Under the pieces are notes generated by a model, which was not told the DNA's origin, did no database searches, and saw nothing but the letters and a program-made list of their open reading frames with translations. This document shows, one piece after another, positions 26,958 to 35,365 of a stretch of DNA of 64,000 bases. Both the position numbers and the translations under genes were made by a program. The stretch's first letter is position 1, and each line of letters opens with the position of its first letter. This stretch comes from JBBIRG01 sp964410965 (GTDB lineage Bacteria > CLD3 > SB21 > JBBIRG01): contig CAYPIY010000002.1 of NCBI GenBank assembly GCA_964410965.1, forward strand, positions 434,001 to 498,000, read 5' to 3'.

Positions 26958-27869
26958 ATGAAAACGAGAATCTCAAAATACGTATTGTTTTTTTGCATTG
27001 CGTTTTCTTGCCTGGTCTGCAATCCGCCGATACAGCGGATAGAATTATATGAAACCGTTCAGGAGATGTATCGGTATCATCCTGAACGAAGTCCCATAGT
27101 CAGCGCTCACCGGGGCGGCCCTGTCAACGGTTATCCGGAAAACTGCATAGAAACTTTTGAAAACACGTTACGGAGAAGCTGCTCCATCATTGAATGCGAC
27201 ATCAGGAAAACAAAGGACAATCATTTGATTATGATGCATGACCATACTCTGGACAGGACCACTACCGGCCAGGGGAATGTCGAGGACCATGCGCTGGATG
27301 AAATCAGAAAACTTTACCTTAAAGATCATCAGGGAAATGTCACGAAATACCGGGTACCTACACTGGAAGAAGCCCTTCTCTGGGCGGACGGAAAGGTTTT
27401 CCTGTCTCTTGATGTAAAGCAGGATATCGACTATGACACGCTGATCAGCATCATACGGAGGCATAAAGCCCAGAACAGGGTAAATATCATCACTTACAGC
27501 GCGACAGAGGCCGGGCTCATTTACCAGAAGGATTCTTCGTTAATGCTCTCCGCCAGTATAAGAAAAATCGAAGATCTGGTCCGGCTCCGGGAATACGGCG
27601 TCCCTGTGAAGAATTATTCGGCTTATGTCGGGAATTCCGAACCGGATCAGAAACTGGTTGATACTTTACACAGCCTCGGCGTTTCATGCATATTCGGGAC
27701 GATGGGGAATCTCGATAAAAAAGCGGAAGTCCGCGGTGACATGATCTATTATGATTTGTTGGAAAAAGGCGCCGATATCCTCGCCACGGACCGTTATCCT
27801 GAAGCTGAAGCGGTTATCAGACGATTTGCACAGGTGAGGAATCTCCGCCCCCGGTGCCGGACAGACTAG
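26958..27869 (+). CDS. Exported glycerophosphodiester phosphodiesterase
   Basis: GDPD enzymes hydrolyse deacylated phospholipids to glycerol-3-phosphate and an alcohol. The 303 residues show the catalytic signature: HRGG (H51), the metal-site Glu79/Asp81 in IIECDIR, and H94 in MMHDHTLDR. The N-terminus is a signal sequence ending in a Cys-rich stretch (FSCLVCNPP); C18 has a small residue before it and could be lipidated, but the lipobox is imperfect. It follows the hybrid kinase by nine bases. The C-terminal 25 residues, Arg-rich, lie beyond the usual domain. Confidence 0.88.
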   Translation: MKTRISKYVLFFCIAFSCLVCNPPIQRIELYETVQEMYRYHPERSPIVSAHRGGPVNGYPENCIETFENTLRRSCSIIECDIRKTKDNHLIMMHDHTLDRTTTGQGNVEDHALDEIRKLYLKDHQGNVTKYRVPTLEEALLWADGKVFLSLDVKQDIDYDTLISIIRRHKAQNRVNIITYSATEAGLIYQKDSSLMLSASIRKIEDLVRLREYGVPVKNYSAYVGNSEPDQKLVDTLHSLGVSCIFGTMGNLDKKAEVRGDMIYYDLLEKGADILATDRYPEAEAVIRRFAQVRNLRPRCRTD

Positions 27870-27986
27870 AAGCCGGGTTCAATTCATGATACGGACATGC
27901 TTCTTATGCGGAAACGCTCTCCGGATATGCTGACAGGGTTTCATTAATGAAGAATCCCCGATAAGAAACAGGGTTCCTGGCACAAA

Positions 27987-29297
27987 TCAATATAAACGGC
28001 TGATTTTTGCTCCACGGTAAAAGAAAAGAAGTATATCATCATAGTTAAAACCGTTTGATGCCATTTTTCTGGCGCTCCACTGGCACATGCCAACACCATG
28101 GCCGAAACCGCCCCCTGTGCAAATCACCTGTTTTAAGGTGCCGTCCGAATTCCGTTCAACATCCAATCTGAACAGTGAACTGTAAAAAATATATTTGGGG
28201 CCTTTCAGAACCCTCCGCGCTTGTTCCCCTGATATGAAATAGGCGTCTTTCTGGAAACCGATTTTCAGTTTCTTGACCCGCTGCGAGGAATCGCGCTCGA
28301 GAACGGCAACATTGTATAATTTTTGTCCTTCGATTTTCGTAAAATCCTCATCCGGAAGATCTTTTCTCAGTACCGCCGGGAGATTGGCTTTTATGATTTG
28401 TTCCAGTTCATCGCCTGTCCACGAAAGTTTCCAGCGAAAATGAGGCGAATCCCGGCAGAGGTAATCATCGCTGATCTTGTTGCTTACGGATTGAAGATAA
28501 GGGATAGTATCCGAGGTTATCCACACGTCCTGAACGTTGGCTGTGGCGCCTCCACAGGAAGAGAAATAATATGTATGGGCTGGTTTTCCCTGATACTCCA
28601 GTATTTCCCCCGATGTTTCCGCAACGGACTTATTCGTAACTTCTGATTCGCTTCCGGCCCCCTGATACACCTGATCATAAACATCGCTGACAAGGTCATA
28701 TTCACGTTTTAACTTTCCGATACTCCGGATCGCGTAGGTCCTGGCGGCAACAGCCTGAGCTTTTGCGGCCTCAATCTGTGTTATCGGAAGGTTGCCGATC
28801 TCGTTCCGGACTACGCCTTTTACGTATGACTCAAGATCCAGCGTGTTTACTGCCACGATCTCCGAGTCGAGCAGCATGACAAACATCTGTCCTCTGTACT
28901 GCCTATCCTGAACACCGAAAAGATTCTCCGTTCCGGCGGGAGTAATAAGGATTTTTTTATATCCTTCAGTTTTTTTATTGTCAAAAGCAATACTGAGGCT
29001 TCCGGTTGTATCTTTTCCTATTGTAATCGGCCGACCGTTCTGTACGCTGTCTATGATTTCCCGGGACTCAAAATCACGGATCACATACCGTTCCGTAGAT
29101 GACAAGCTAAACCCTTTTTTCGACTTATAAATTAAAACGTTCACATTCGGTATTTTTGAAGCATCAGTGACAGATCTCAAAGTGCTGATATTGGAACATC
29201 CGGAATAAATCATTGATATTATAATAGTTATGCACAAAGACAACATAATTTGACCACTTTTATTAGGTCGCTGTATAATAGGGACAGATTTAAACAT
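27987..29297 (-). CDS. SpoIID/LytB-domain lipoprotein (putative peptidoglycan lytic enzyme)
   Basis: SpoIID-type enzymes cleave denuded glycan strands by lytic transglycosylation. The 436-residue protein has an N-terminal membrane segment ending in YSGC (about 33-36), a probable lipoprotein signal, then the SpoIID domain with QAVAARTYA (about 185-195), HTYYFSSCGG and the C-terminal GGGFGHGVGMCQWSA. ATG 29297 has AGGAG eight bases upstream. The bacterium need not sporulate: such proteins occur widely in non-spore-formers. It is last in the ychF-aroB-murJ-mntP-ntrC string, after 108 bp, and fits the wall theme with murJ. Confidence 0.87.
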   Translation of the reverse strand: MFKSVPIIQRPNKSGQIMLSLCITIIISMIYSGCSNISTLRSVTDASKIPNVNVLIYKSKKGFSLSSTERYVIRDFESREIIDSVQNGRPITIGKDTTGSLSIAFDNKKTEGYKKILITPAGTENLFGVQDRQYRGQMFVMLLDSEIVAVNTLDLESYVKGVVRNEIGNLPITQIEAAKAQAVAARTYAIRSIGKLKREYDLVSDVYDQVYQGAGSESEVTNKSVAETSGEILEYQGKPAHTYYFSSCGGATANVQDVWITSDTIPYLQSVSNKISDDYLCRDSPHFRWKLSWTGDELEQIIKANLPAVLRKDLPDEDFTKIEGQKLYNVAVLERDSSQRVKKLKIGFQKDAYFISGEQARRVLKGPKYIFYSSLFRLDVERNSDGTLKQVICTGGGFGHGVGMCQWSARKMASNGFNYDDILLFFYRGAKISRLY

Positions 29298-29405
29298 TTT
29301 TTCTCCTATTGTTTATGTCATCCGTTAACGAAATATTAGTTATGATAATTTTATTCAGTGTATTCATTTTTTTCTGCGGCACTTTGTTTTTCATGCATAA
29401 ATACA

Positions 29406-30779
29406 TTAAGTAAACGAATCCGGATTCCGGACTTCCTCATTTGAGTCTCTTGTAAGATTATATAATTTCATTTTTTTGTGCAGATTCGTACGGTCGATAT
29501 CCAGTTCTTCCGCGGCAGCAGAAATGTTCCAGTTATGTTTTTCAAGGGCTGCACGGATGAACTGTTTTTCAGTTTCTTCCCTGATTTCCCGGAGGGGCTT
29601 ACTCGAAACAGCAGGCAGGGGCCGGAAGATGCCGGAGGGCAGGTCTTCCCTGAGAATCGTATCGCCCGAGGAAAGGATCAGGATACGCTCAGCAACATTT
29701 CTGAGTTCGCGGATGTTTCCGGGCCAGTCATACTTAAGAAGGGCGTCCATGGCCTCATCTGAAATCCTCTTAGGTTTCAGGTTTTCTTCCCGGCAAAATG
29801 ACTGTATGAAAAAGTTAATGAGAAGGCAGATATCATCTTTTCTTTCCCTCAGCGGGGGTACCTCGATCGGTACGACATTCAGTCTGAAGAACAGGTCTTC
29901 GCGGAAAAGCCCCCTTTGAATCAACGCTTTCAAATCCTTGTTTGTGGCGGCAATGACGCGGACATCGACCTTAAGGGTTTTGGTTCCGCCGACTTTTTCG
30001 AGCTCCCCTTCCTGCAGGATTCTCAGAACTTTGGCCTGTGCACTGAGGCTCATGTCGCCGATTTCATCTAAGAAAATAGTGCTGTTGTTGGCCTGCTCGA
30101 ATTTGCCTTCACGGTCGTTCACCGATCCTGTATAGGCGCCTTTTACCGCTCCGAAAAGCTCGCTTTCAATTAGTTCGGCCGGTATCGCTGCGCAGTTGAC
30201 CTTGATAAAGGGCTTGTCCCTTCTCGGGCTCTGTTCATGAATTGCCTTTGCGATCAGTTCTTTTCCCGTTCCGCTTTCACCCAAGATCAGCACTCTTGCC
30301 GATGTGGGAGCTATTTTCCGTATCGTCTGCCGGACCGCTTCCAGGGGTTTGCTCTCACCGACCATCCTGACGCTTTTATCCAGTGCCAGCCGCAGGGATC
30401 GGTTCTCCCGCCTTAATGATCGTTGTTCAAGCGCGTTCCGGACGGTAATCAATGTTTTTTCCTTGGTAAGAGGTTTTTCAATAAAATCGTAAGCGCCAGA
30501 TTTTACGGCTTGTACAGCCTGTCCTATCGAACCGTGACCGGACATCATAATCACGGCCAGATCGGGCATACTGTTTTTGATTTCGGATAAAACCTGAAGT
30601 CCGTCCTTTTCAGGCATCAGCAAGTCAAGGAGAACAAGATCGGCGGAATCTTTCTCTAACACTTTCAGCGCCTCGTTTCCGCTTTCAGCAAGAACAACAT
30701 CGTATCCTTCGTCCGTTAAAATCATTTCCAGCGAACGCCGGATATTTTTTTCGTCATCAATGATCAGAATTATGCTCAT
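29406..30779 (-). CDS. NtrC-family sigma-54-dependent response regulator
   Basis: A transcription activator of 457 residues: receiver (D52 in LDLLMPEKDG, Lys-Pro at 102-103), AAA+ domain (Walker A GESGTGKE 167-174; DEIGDM), and a Fis-type helix-turn-helix (NISAAAEELDIDRTNLHKKM). The sigma-54 contact loop reads GAYTGS (about 214-219) in place of canonical GAFTGA; Tyr for Phe is tolerated in known activators and the final Ser is less usual. No kinase is next to it; the kinases at 18427 and 22576 are possible partners. Its 14-bp distance from mntP suggests co-transcription with the murJ string. Confidence 0.93.
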   Translation of the reverse strand: MSIILIIDDEKNIRRSLEMILTDEGYDVVLAESGNEALKVLEKDSADLVLLDLLMPEKDGLQVLSEIKNSMPDLAVIMMSGHGSIGQAVQAVKSGAYDFIEKPLTKEKTLITVRNALEQRSLRRENRSLRLALDKSVRMVGESKPLEAVRQTIRKIAPTSARVLILGESGTGKELIAKAIHEQSPRRDKPFIKVNCAAIPAELIESELFGAVKGAYTGSVNDREGKFEQANNSTIFLDEIGDMSLSAQAKVLRILQEGELEKVGGTKTLKVDVRVIAATNKDLKALIQRGLFREDLFFRLNVVPIEVPPLRERKDDICLLINFFIQSFCREENLKPKRISDEAMDALLKYDWPGNIRELRNVAERILILSSGDTILREDLPSGIFRPLPAVSSKPLREIREETEKQFIRAALEKHNWNISAAAEELDIDRTNLHKKMKLYNLTRDSNEEVRNPDSFT

Positions 30780-30793
30780 TGTACATCCGCAGG

Positions 30794-31366
30794 TTAAATG
30801 ATATTGACCAGGAAAACATGCTCAATCAGGATTTTTATTCCGATAATCATCAGTATTATCCCGCCGATCATTTCGATCTTGCTTTCAAAAAAATGCCCGA
30901 ACCGGTTACCGAAAAACACGCCGATAAAAGACAGGATAAAAGTCACCATTCCGATAATCAGAGACGGAGTTATGATTTCCACACTCAAAAACGACAGGGT
31001 CAGGCCAACAGCGAGCGCGTCGATACTCGTTGCTATGGATAAGAGCAGGAGCCTGTAAATGGTCATCGGATCACACGGACGTCCTTCACTCTGAGGGACG
31101 AACGATTCGTAGATCATTCTCCCGCCGATAAACGAAAGCAAGCCAAACGCGATCCAGTGATCATAGGAAGTAATCATGTCTTTCAGGCTATAACCCGCGA
31201 GCCAGCCAATCATAGGCATGAGTGCCTGAAACATCCCGAAAAAAAGCGCGATTCTGAACGCATAACGGATTTTAAGGATTTTAATCGTGAATCCGCTTGT
31301 GATGGAAACGGCAAATGCGTCCATGGCCAGCCCAAGCGCGATGATCATGATGACCCAGAATTCCAT
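30794..31366 (-). CDS. mntP: Putative manganese efflux pump MntP
   Basis: The protein has 190 residues and six predicted membrane helices. It shows the MntP (DUF204) internal duplication: GLAMDAFAVSI in the first half and ATSIDALAVGLT in the second, each with the membrane Asp needed for Mn2+ export in E. coli MntP. It sits seven bases after murJ and is followed by the ntrC-like gene. No yybP-ykoY manganese riboswitch is visible upstream, because murJ abuts it, so manganese control would have to come from elsewhere. Confidence 0.92.
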   Translation of the reverse strand: MEFWVIMIIALGLAMDAFAVSITSGFTIKILKIRYAFRIALFFGMFQALMPMIGWLAGYSLKDMITSYDHWIAFGLLSFIGGRMIYESFVPQSEGRPCDPMTIYRLLLLSIATSIDALAVGLTLSFLSVEIITPSLIIGMVTFILSFIGVFFGNRFGHFFESKIEMIGGIILMIIGIKILIEHVFLVNII

Positions 31367-31373
31367 ATAACCC

Positions 31374-32969
31374 CTATTTGATGATTCGTCCGCTGACGCG
31401 TTTAATGACCGAAAAATCAGCGCACCGCAAAACTACTGAAGCGGTGATGTAGACGCCGAATCCCAGAATAACGCCTCCTGAAACAGAAATCAGGTACTGG
31501 ATTCTTTGGGAATATTCTGTGATAACGGACGAATATACAAGCCATTCTTTAAATACGAACACGAAGGCCGCCATGATCAGGGCGCAGGCCGTCATTTTCA
31601 AAGAAACAGAAAGTATCGCCTTAAGATTATACTCGCTGATTTTCATTTTAAGTCCGGCGGTAAACATCATAATCTGTAAGCTGAACGCGCACAGCAGGCC
31701 AAGAGAAAAAGCCGCCGGGCCCATCGACGAAGACAAAAAATAGCTGATCAGAAGGTTGATGACCGTCCCCGCAAGCCTGAACCAGAAGGGCGTCCAGGTA
31801 TCTTTGAGAGCATAATATGCTCGCGCGTAAAGGTACCATAAGCTTTCCAGAGGAACCGTCAGGGCATAAAAAAATAAAACTGAGGCTGTTAAGTCTATTT
31901 CGGGTTCGCCGAATTTTCCCCCGCCAAGAATGAGTCCTATTATGTCTTTCGATAATATTGCCATGCCGATACCCGCAGGCAGCGTTAAATAAAGAATCTG
32001 CCGGAACGAATTCTGCACGTTGTAATTAAAATTGTCATAATGTCTTTTGCTCGCGTTTTCAGCCAGAAAGGGAAATATCGCGGTGACAAACGAAATTCCG
32101 AAAATGCTTACCGGAAAGCTCTCAAAATTGAGCGCATACCTGAACGCTGAGTAACTGCCTTCCTGAAGATTTACCGACATGCTAGAATACGCTACAATTA
32201 CTGCCTGCAGAAGGGCCATATTCAGGAAATTTGGTATCGCAAGTATCCATATATTCCTGACACCTTCGTCTTTCCAGGAAAGGTTCATCGCCATCCTGAA
32301 ATCGGTACCTCTGATATCAATAAGATTGACCAGAACAATCAGGCAGGCTCCTATTAACGCTCCGTAAGCCATCGAGTCAATGCCCGCTGTACGGTGAAAT
32401 AATACCATGCCGAGGATTATCGAGGGATTGTAAATAAGGAGTCCGAACGCGTAAGCCGTAAAATGCTTGTGAGTCTGAAGGATTCCTGAAAGTATTTTGC
32501 TCACCGCAAACGCTATCTGTGTTAACAGAAATATTCTGGCGATCAGGACAATCTGAGCTTTGTCTTGATCGGAGATTTCAGATCCCAGCCAGAGATCCGT
32601 AATCTGTGACATGAAAATTCCGGTCAAAAGGCAAATACCTGCAAATATAATCATCGTAGCATTCAAGAACGAATTCGCCATCCGGTTGGCTTCCTCTTTA
32701 GACTTATGGGCTACATACTCGGCGTAAACGGGTATAAAAGATGACGCCGTGACACCCATGATCAGGATGTTCTGCAGAGCATCAGGGATCGTAAAACCGT
32801 AATTGTAAAAATCCGTATCAAGGCTGGCTCCGAAATAATGAGCCATGAATTTATCGCGTACCAGCCCCAAAATGGTGCTCAGGAGCGTCGCTACTGAAAC
32901 AAACAACGCGGCGGTTCCGGCCTGATGGCTTTTAAAAAACTTAAGACTGTTTTTTATTTTAGAAATCAT
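31374..32969 (-). CDS. murJ: Lipid II flippase MurJ
   Basis: MurJ moves lipid II across the inner membrane for peptidoglycan synthesis. The 531 residues give about fourteen membrane helices, with family motifs near the N-terminus (GLVRDKFMAHYFGAS, DTDFYNYGFTIPD) including the conserved Arg and Asp of the central cavity. Length matches the family. It is ten bases downstream of aroB and seven upstream of mntP, inside a minus-strand operon. Confidence 0.93.
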   Translation of the reverse strand: MISKIKNSLKFFKSHQAGTAALFVSVATLLSTILGLVRDKFMAHYFGASLDTDFYNYGFTIPDALQNILIMGVTASSFIPVYAEYVAHKSKEEANRMANSFLNATMIIFAGICLLTGIFMSQITDLWLGSEISDQDKAQIVLIARIFLLTQIAFAVSKILSGILQTHKHFTAYAFGLLIYNPSIILGMVLFHRTAGIDSMAYGALIGACLIVLVNLIDIRGTDFRMAMNLSWKDEGVRNIWILAIPNFLNMALLQAVIVAYSSMSVNLQEGSYSAFRYALNFESFPVSIFGISFVTAIFPFLAENASKRHYDNFNYNVQNSFRQILYLTLPAGIGMAILSKDIIGLILGGGKFGEPEIDLTASVLFFYALTVPLESLWYLYARAYYALKDTWTPFWFRLAGTVINLLISYFLSSSMGPAAFSLGLLCAFSLQIMMFTAGLKMKISEYNLKAILSVSLKMTACALIMAAFVFVFKEWLVYSSVITEYSQRIQYLISVSGGVILGFGVYITASVVLRCADFSVIKRVSGRIIK

Positions 32970-32979
32970 AACCAGCGGC

Positions 32980-34098
32980 TCATTTCCTCAGAAGGGATAA
33001 AACGTTTCCGATTGACCGGTAAACAGTTTCTGAATCAATGTTTTTCACAATAACCGACTTGCCGATATTTTGTAATAGAATAAATTCATTTTTCCCGGAC
33101 GCAGTCTTTTTATCCAACGTCATCCGGTTAAGCAATATCACGGGATCAGTATTTTTTATAAAACCGGCAATCTCTTTTCTTTTAACAATTTTCTTAGCGA
33201 ATGGTAATAAAAATTCCAGTATTTCTGAAGCTTTTTTAGAATTCAGGTTATTGACCATTACCGACAATTCAACGGCCATCATCATGCCGATCATGACGGC
33301 TTCGCCGTGCTTAATCGATTTGTAATCGCTTGCTGATTCCATCGCGTGCGCAAAGGTATGCCCGAAATTCAGTATTTTGCGTTCACGAAGGTCGTAAGGG
33401 TCCTTTGTAACGATATTGTTTTTCAGTCTGCAGCAGCGAAGCAGGGTAAACGACAGCGCGTTCGGATTATAATTTCTCAGTTCATTATGATGCAAATGCA
33501 GCCATCTGTAAAATTTTTCATCAAGCGCTATTCCGTATTTTAAAACCTCGGCGATTCCGCAAATCATTTCCCGTTCAGGCAGTGTTTGTAAGAAATCCGG
33601 GTCAAGCATCACGCATTCCGGGGTATAGAAACGCCCAATCAGATTTTTACACCGGGGATGATCGATACCGGTTTTGCCGCCGATGGAACTGTCAACCATC
33701 GATAACAGCGATGTCGGAATCTGAACGTACCGGATGCCTCTCATATATGTCGCCGCCGCATATCCGGCAATGTCTCCTACGACCCCACCGCCCAGCGCGA
33801 TCAACAGGCTTTTGCGGTCTGCTTTGGAGCGCAACATGTTCTCATACAGACGGTTTAACGTATTTGAATTTTTATACCGTTCTCCGTCAGGAAGAATTAT
33901 TGTATAAACGGGTTTATCCGGCGGCAATTCCGAAATGACTGATTTCCCGTATAATGAAAAAATATTTTTATTCGATACAACAAAAAAATTACCGACGTCG
34001 CTGTATTTTCGCAGAACCGTTTTCAGGTTTTTCAGGCTTCCGCGGCCTATGTAAACCGGATATGCGTTTCGGTCGAATTGTGCCCGGAAAATTTTCAT
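32980..34098 (-). CDS. aroB: 3-dehydroquinate synthase
   Basis: The second shikimate-pathway enzyme, converting DAHP to 3-dehydroquinate with NAD+ and a divalent metal. The 372 residues contain the NAD-site GGGVVGDIAGYAAATY, the PTSLLSMVDSSIGGKTG segment, the metal His ligands in LNFGHTFAHA and KHGEAVMIG. It lies two bases after ychF and ten before murJ, so translation is probably coupled. Confidence 0.95.
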   Translation of the reverse strand: MKIFRAQFDRNAYPVYIGRGSLKNLKTVLRKYSDVGNFFVVSNKNIFSLYGKSVISELPPDKPVYTIILPDGERYKNSNTLNRLYENMLRSKADRKSLLIALGGGVVGDIAGYAAATYMRGIRYVQIPTSLLSMVDSSIGGKTGIDHPRCKNLIGRFYTPECVMLDPDFLQTLPEREMICGIAEVLKYGIALDEKFYRWLHLHHNELRNYNPNALSFTLLRCCRLKNNIVTKDPYDLRERKILNFGHTFAHAMESASDYKSIKHGEAVMIGMMMAVELSVMVNNLNSKKASEILEFLLPFAKKIVKRKEIAGFIKNTDPVILLNRMTLDKKTASGKNEFILLQNIGKSVIVKNIDSETVYRSIGNVLSLLRK

Positions 34099-34100
34099 TC

Positions 34101-35195
34101 CTAAACATTAAACCGGAAGTAAATCACGTCGCCGTCTTTCACTATATATTCTTTTCCTTCAAGGTGCATGAGTCCTTTGTCTTTGCATGCCTGCTCGGTT
34201 TTATACTTGACGTAATCCTCCCACCAGATGACCTCGGCGCGGATGAATCCTTTCTCAATATCAGAATGAATGGATCCCGCGGCCTGGGGGGCTTTGGCGC
34301 CTCTGTGTATCGTCCAAGCCCTCACTTCCTCAGGACCGGCGGTGATGAACGTATCCAGTTGAAGTAAATGATAGGCTTCCCGGATCAATAAATGTAAGCC
34401 AGGCTCTTTAAGTCCGATGCTTTCCAAAAACGCGGTTTGTTCATCAGGCTGCAATTGAGAAATCTCCGCTTCGATTTTACCGGCGATGACGACAACGCCC
34501 GACTGATCCCGTTCAGCCATTTTCCTGACGCTTTTGACATACGGGTTGTCGCCGGTTACATTTTTTTCATCAACGTTGCAGACATAGAGAACGGGTTTAA
34601 TGCTTAAGAGAAATAATTCAGCGATGTGCTTCAATTCATGGTCCTCTAGCTTCAGCCAGCGGGCGGGCTTGCCGTCATCCAGATGGGTTTTGACTTTTGT
34701 CAGTACGTCATAAGCCGCCTTGGCATCCTTGTTCCCGGTTTTCGCGGCTCGTTCAACATTATTGATCCGCTTCGTGATGGATTCAATATCTTTGAGAATG
34801 AGTTCCATATCAATGATCTCTATGTCCCGTTCGGGATCGATAGTTCCCTCAACATGAACTACGTCGGGATCATCATAACAGCGGACGATATGCGCGATGG
34901 CGTCTACTTCACGGATCTGACTCAGGAACTGATTTCCCATTCCTTCGCCCGCGTTTGCTCCTTTGGCCAAACCGGCGATATCCATGAATATTACTGTTGT
35001 ATAGACAATGCTTTTAGGTTTGACGATCTTCACGATTTCATCCACACGCGGATCTGGAACGGTGACAACGCCGATATTGGGTTGTTTCGTGCTGAAAGGA
35101 TAATTAGCGGCATCCACACCGGCCGCTGTTAAAGCGTTGAATATCGTGGTTTTTCCGACATTGGGCAATCCTACTATTCCGCATCGTACGGGCAT
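34101..35195 (-). CDS. ychF: Obg-like ATPase YchF
   Basis: A universally conserved P-loop ATPase linked to ribosomes and oxidative-stress control. The 364 residues have G1 GLPNVGKTTIFNALT, G3 DIAGLAKGA, the NxxE-type (NVDEKN) G4 that marks the ATP-preferring OLA1 class, a coiled-coil arm and a C-terminal TGS domain. It is first in the ychF-aroB-murJ-mntP string. Confidence 0.96.
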   Translation of the reverse strand: MPVRCGIVGLPNVGKTTIFNALTAAGVDAANYPFSTKQPNIGVVTVPDPRVDEIVKIVKPKSIVYTTVIFMDIAGLAKGANAGEGMGNQFLSQIREVDAIAHIVRCYDDPDVVHVEGTIDPERDIEIIDMELILKDIESITKRINNVERAAKTGNKDAKAAYDVLTKVKTHLDDGKPARWLKLEDHELKHIAELFLLSIKPVLYVCNVDEKNVTGDNPYVKSVRKMAERDQSGVVVIAGKIEAEISQLQPDEQTAFLESIGLKEPGLHLLIREAYHLLQLDTFITAGPEEVRAWTIHRGAKAPQAAGSIHSDIEKGFIRAEVIWWEDYVKYKTEQACKDKGLMHLEGKEYIVKDGDVIYFRFNV

Positions 35196-35300
35196 AAAAC
35201 ATTTCCTTTTGGTAAAAATCAGTTAATAGGCGCAAAATAGTTTTTCAAAACGTAAAAAGCAAACGGATAAATATTTTCATCAGTATTTGAATAACCGGAC

Positions 35301-35329
35301 TTGATAATAAGGTTAATTGTCAATAACTT
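35301..35329 (+). promoter_or_regulatory. Putative promoter of the Na/Pi symporter gene
   Basis: TTGATA (35301-35306) and TAACTT (35324-35329), 17 bases apart, precede the ATG at 35366 by 36 bases. The -10 is weak, so the call is tentative. Confidence 0.35.
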
Positions 35330-35365
35330 ATTGATAACATTTATTTAACCTACCAAAAACATACT

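Noticed and set aside
27870..27986. Gene or terminator between the GDPD and SpoIID-like genes
   Set aside because: The 117 bp contain no usable frame and no clear hairpin with a T-run.
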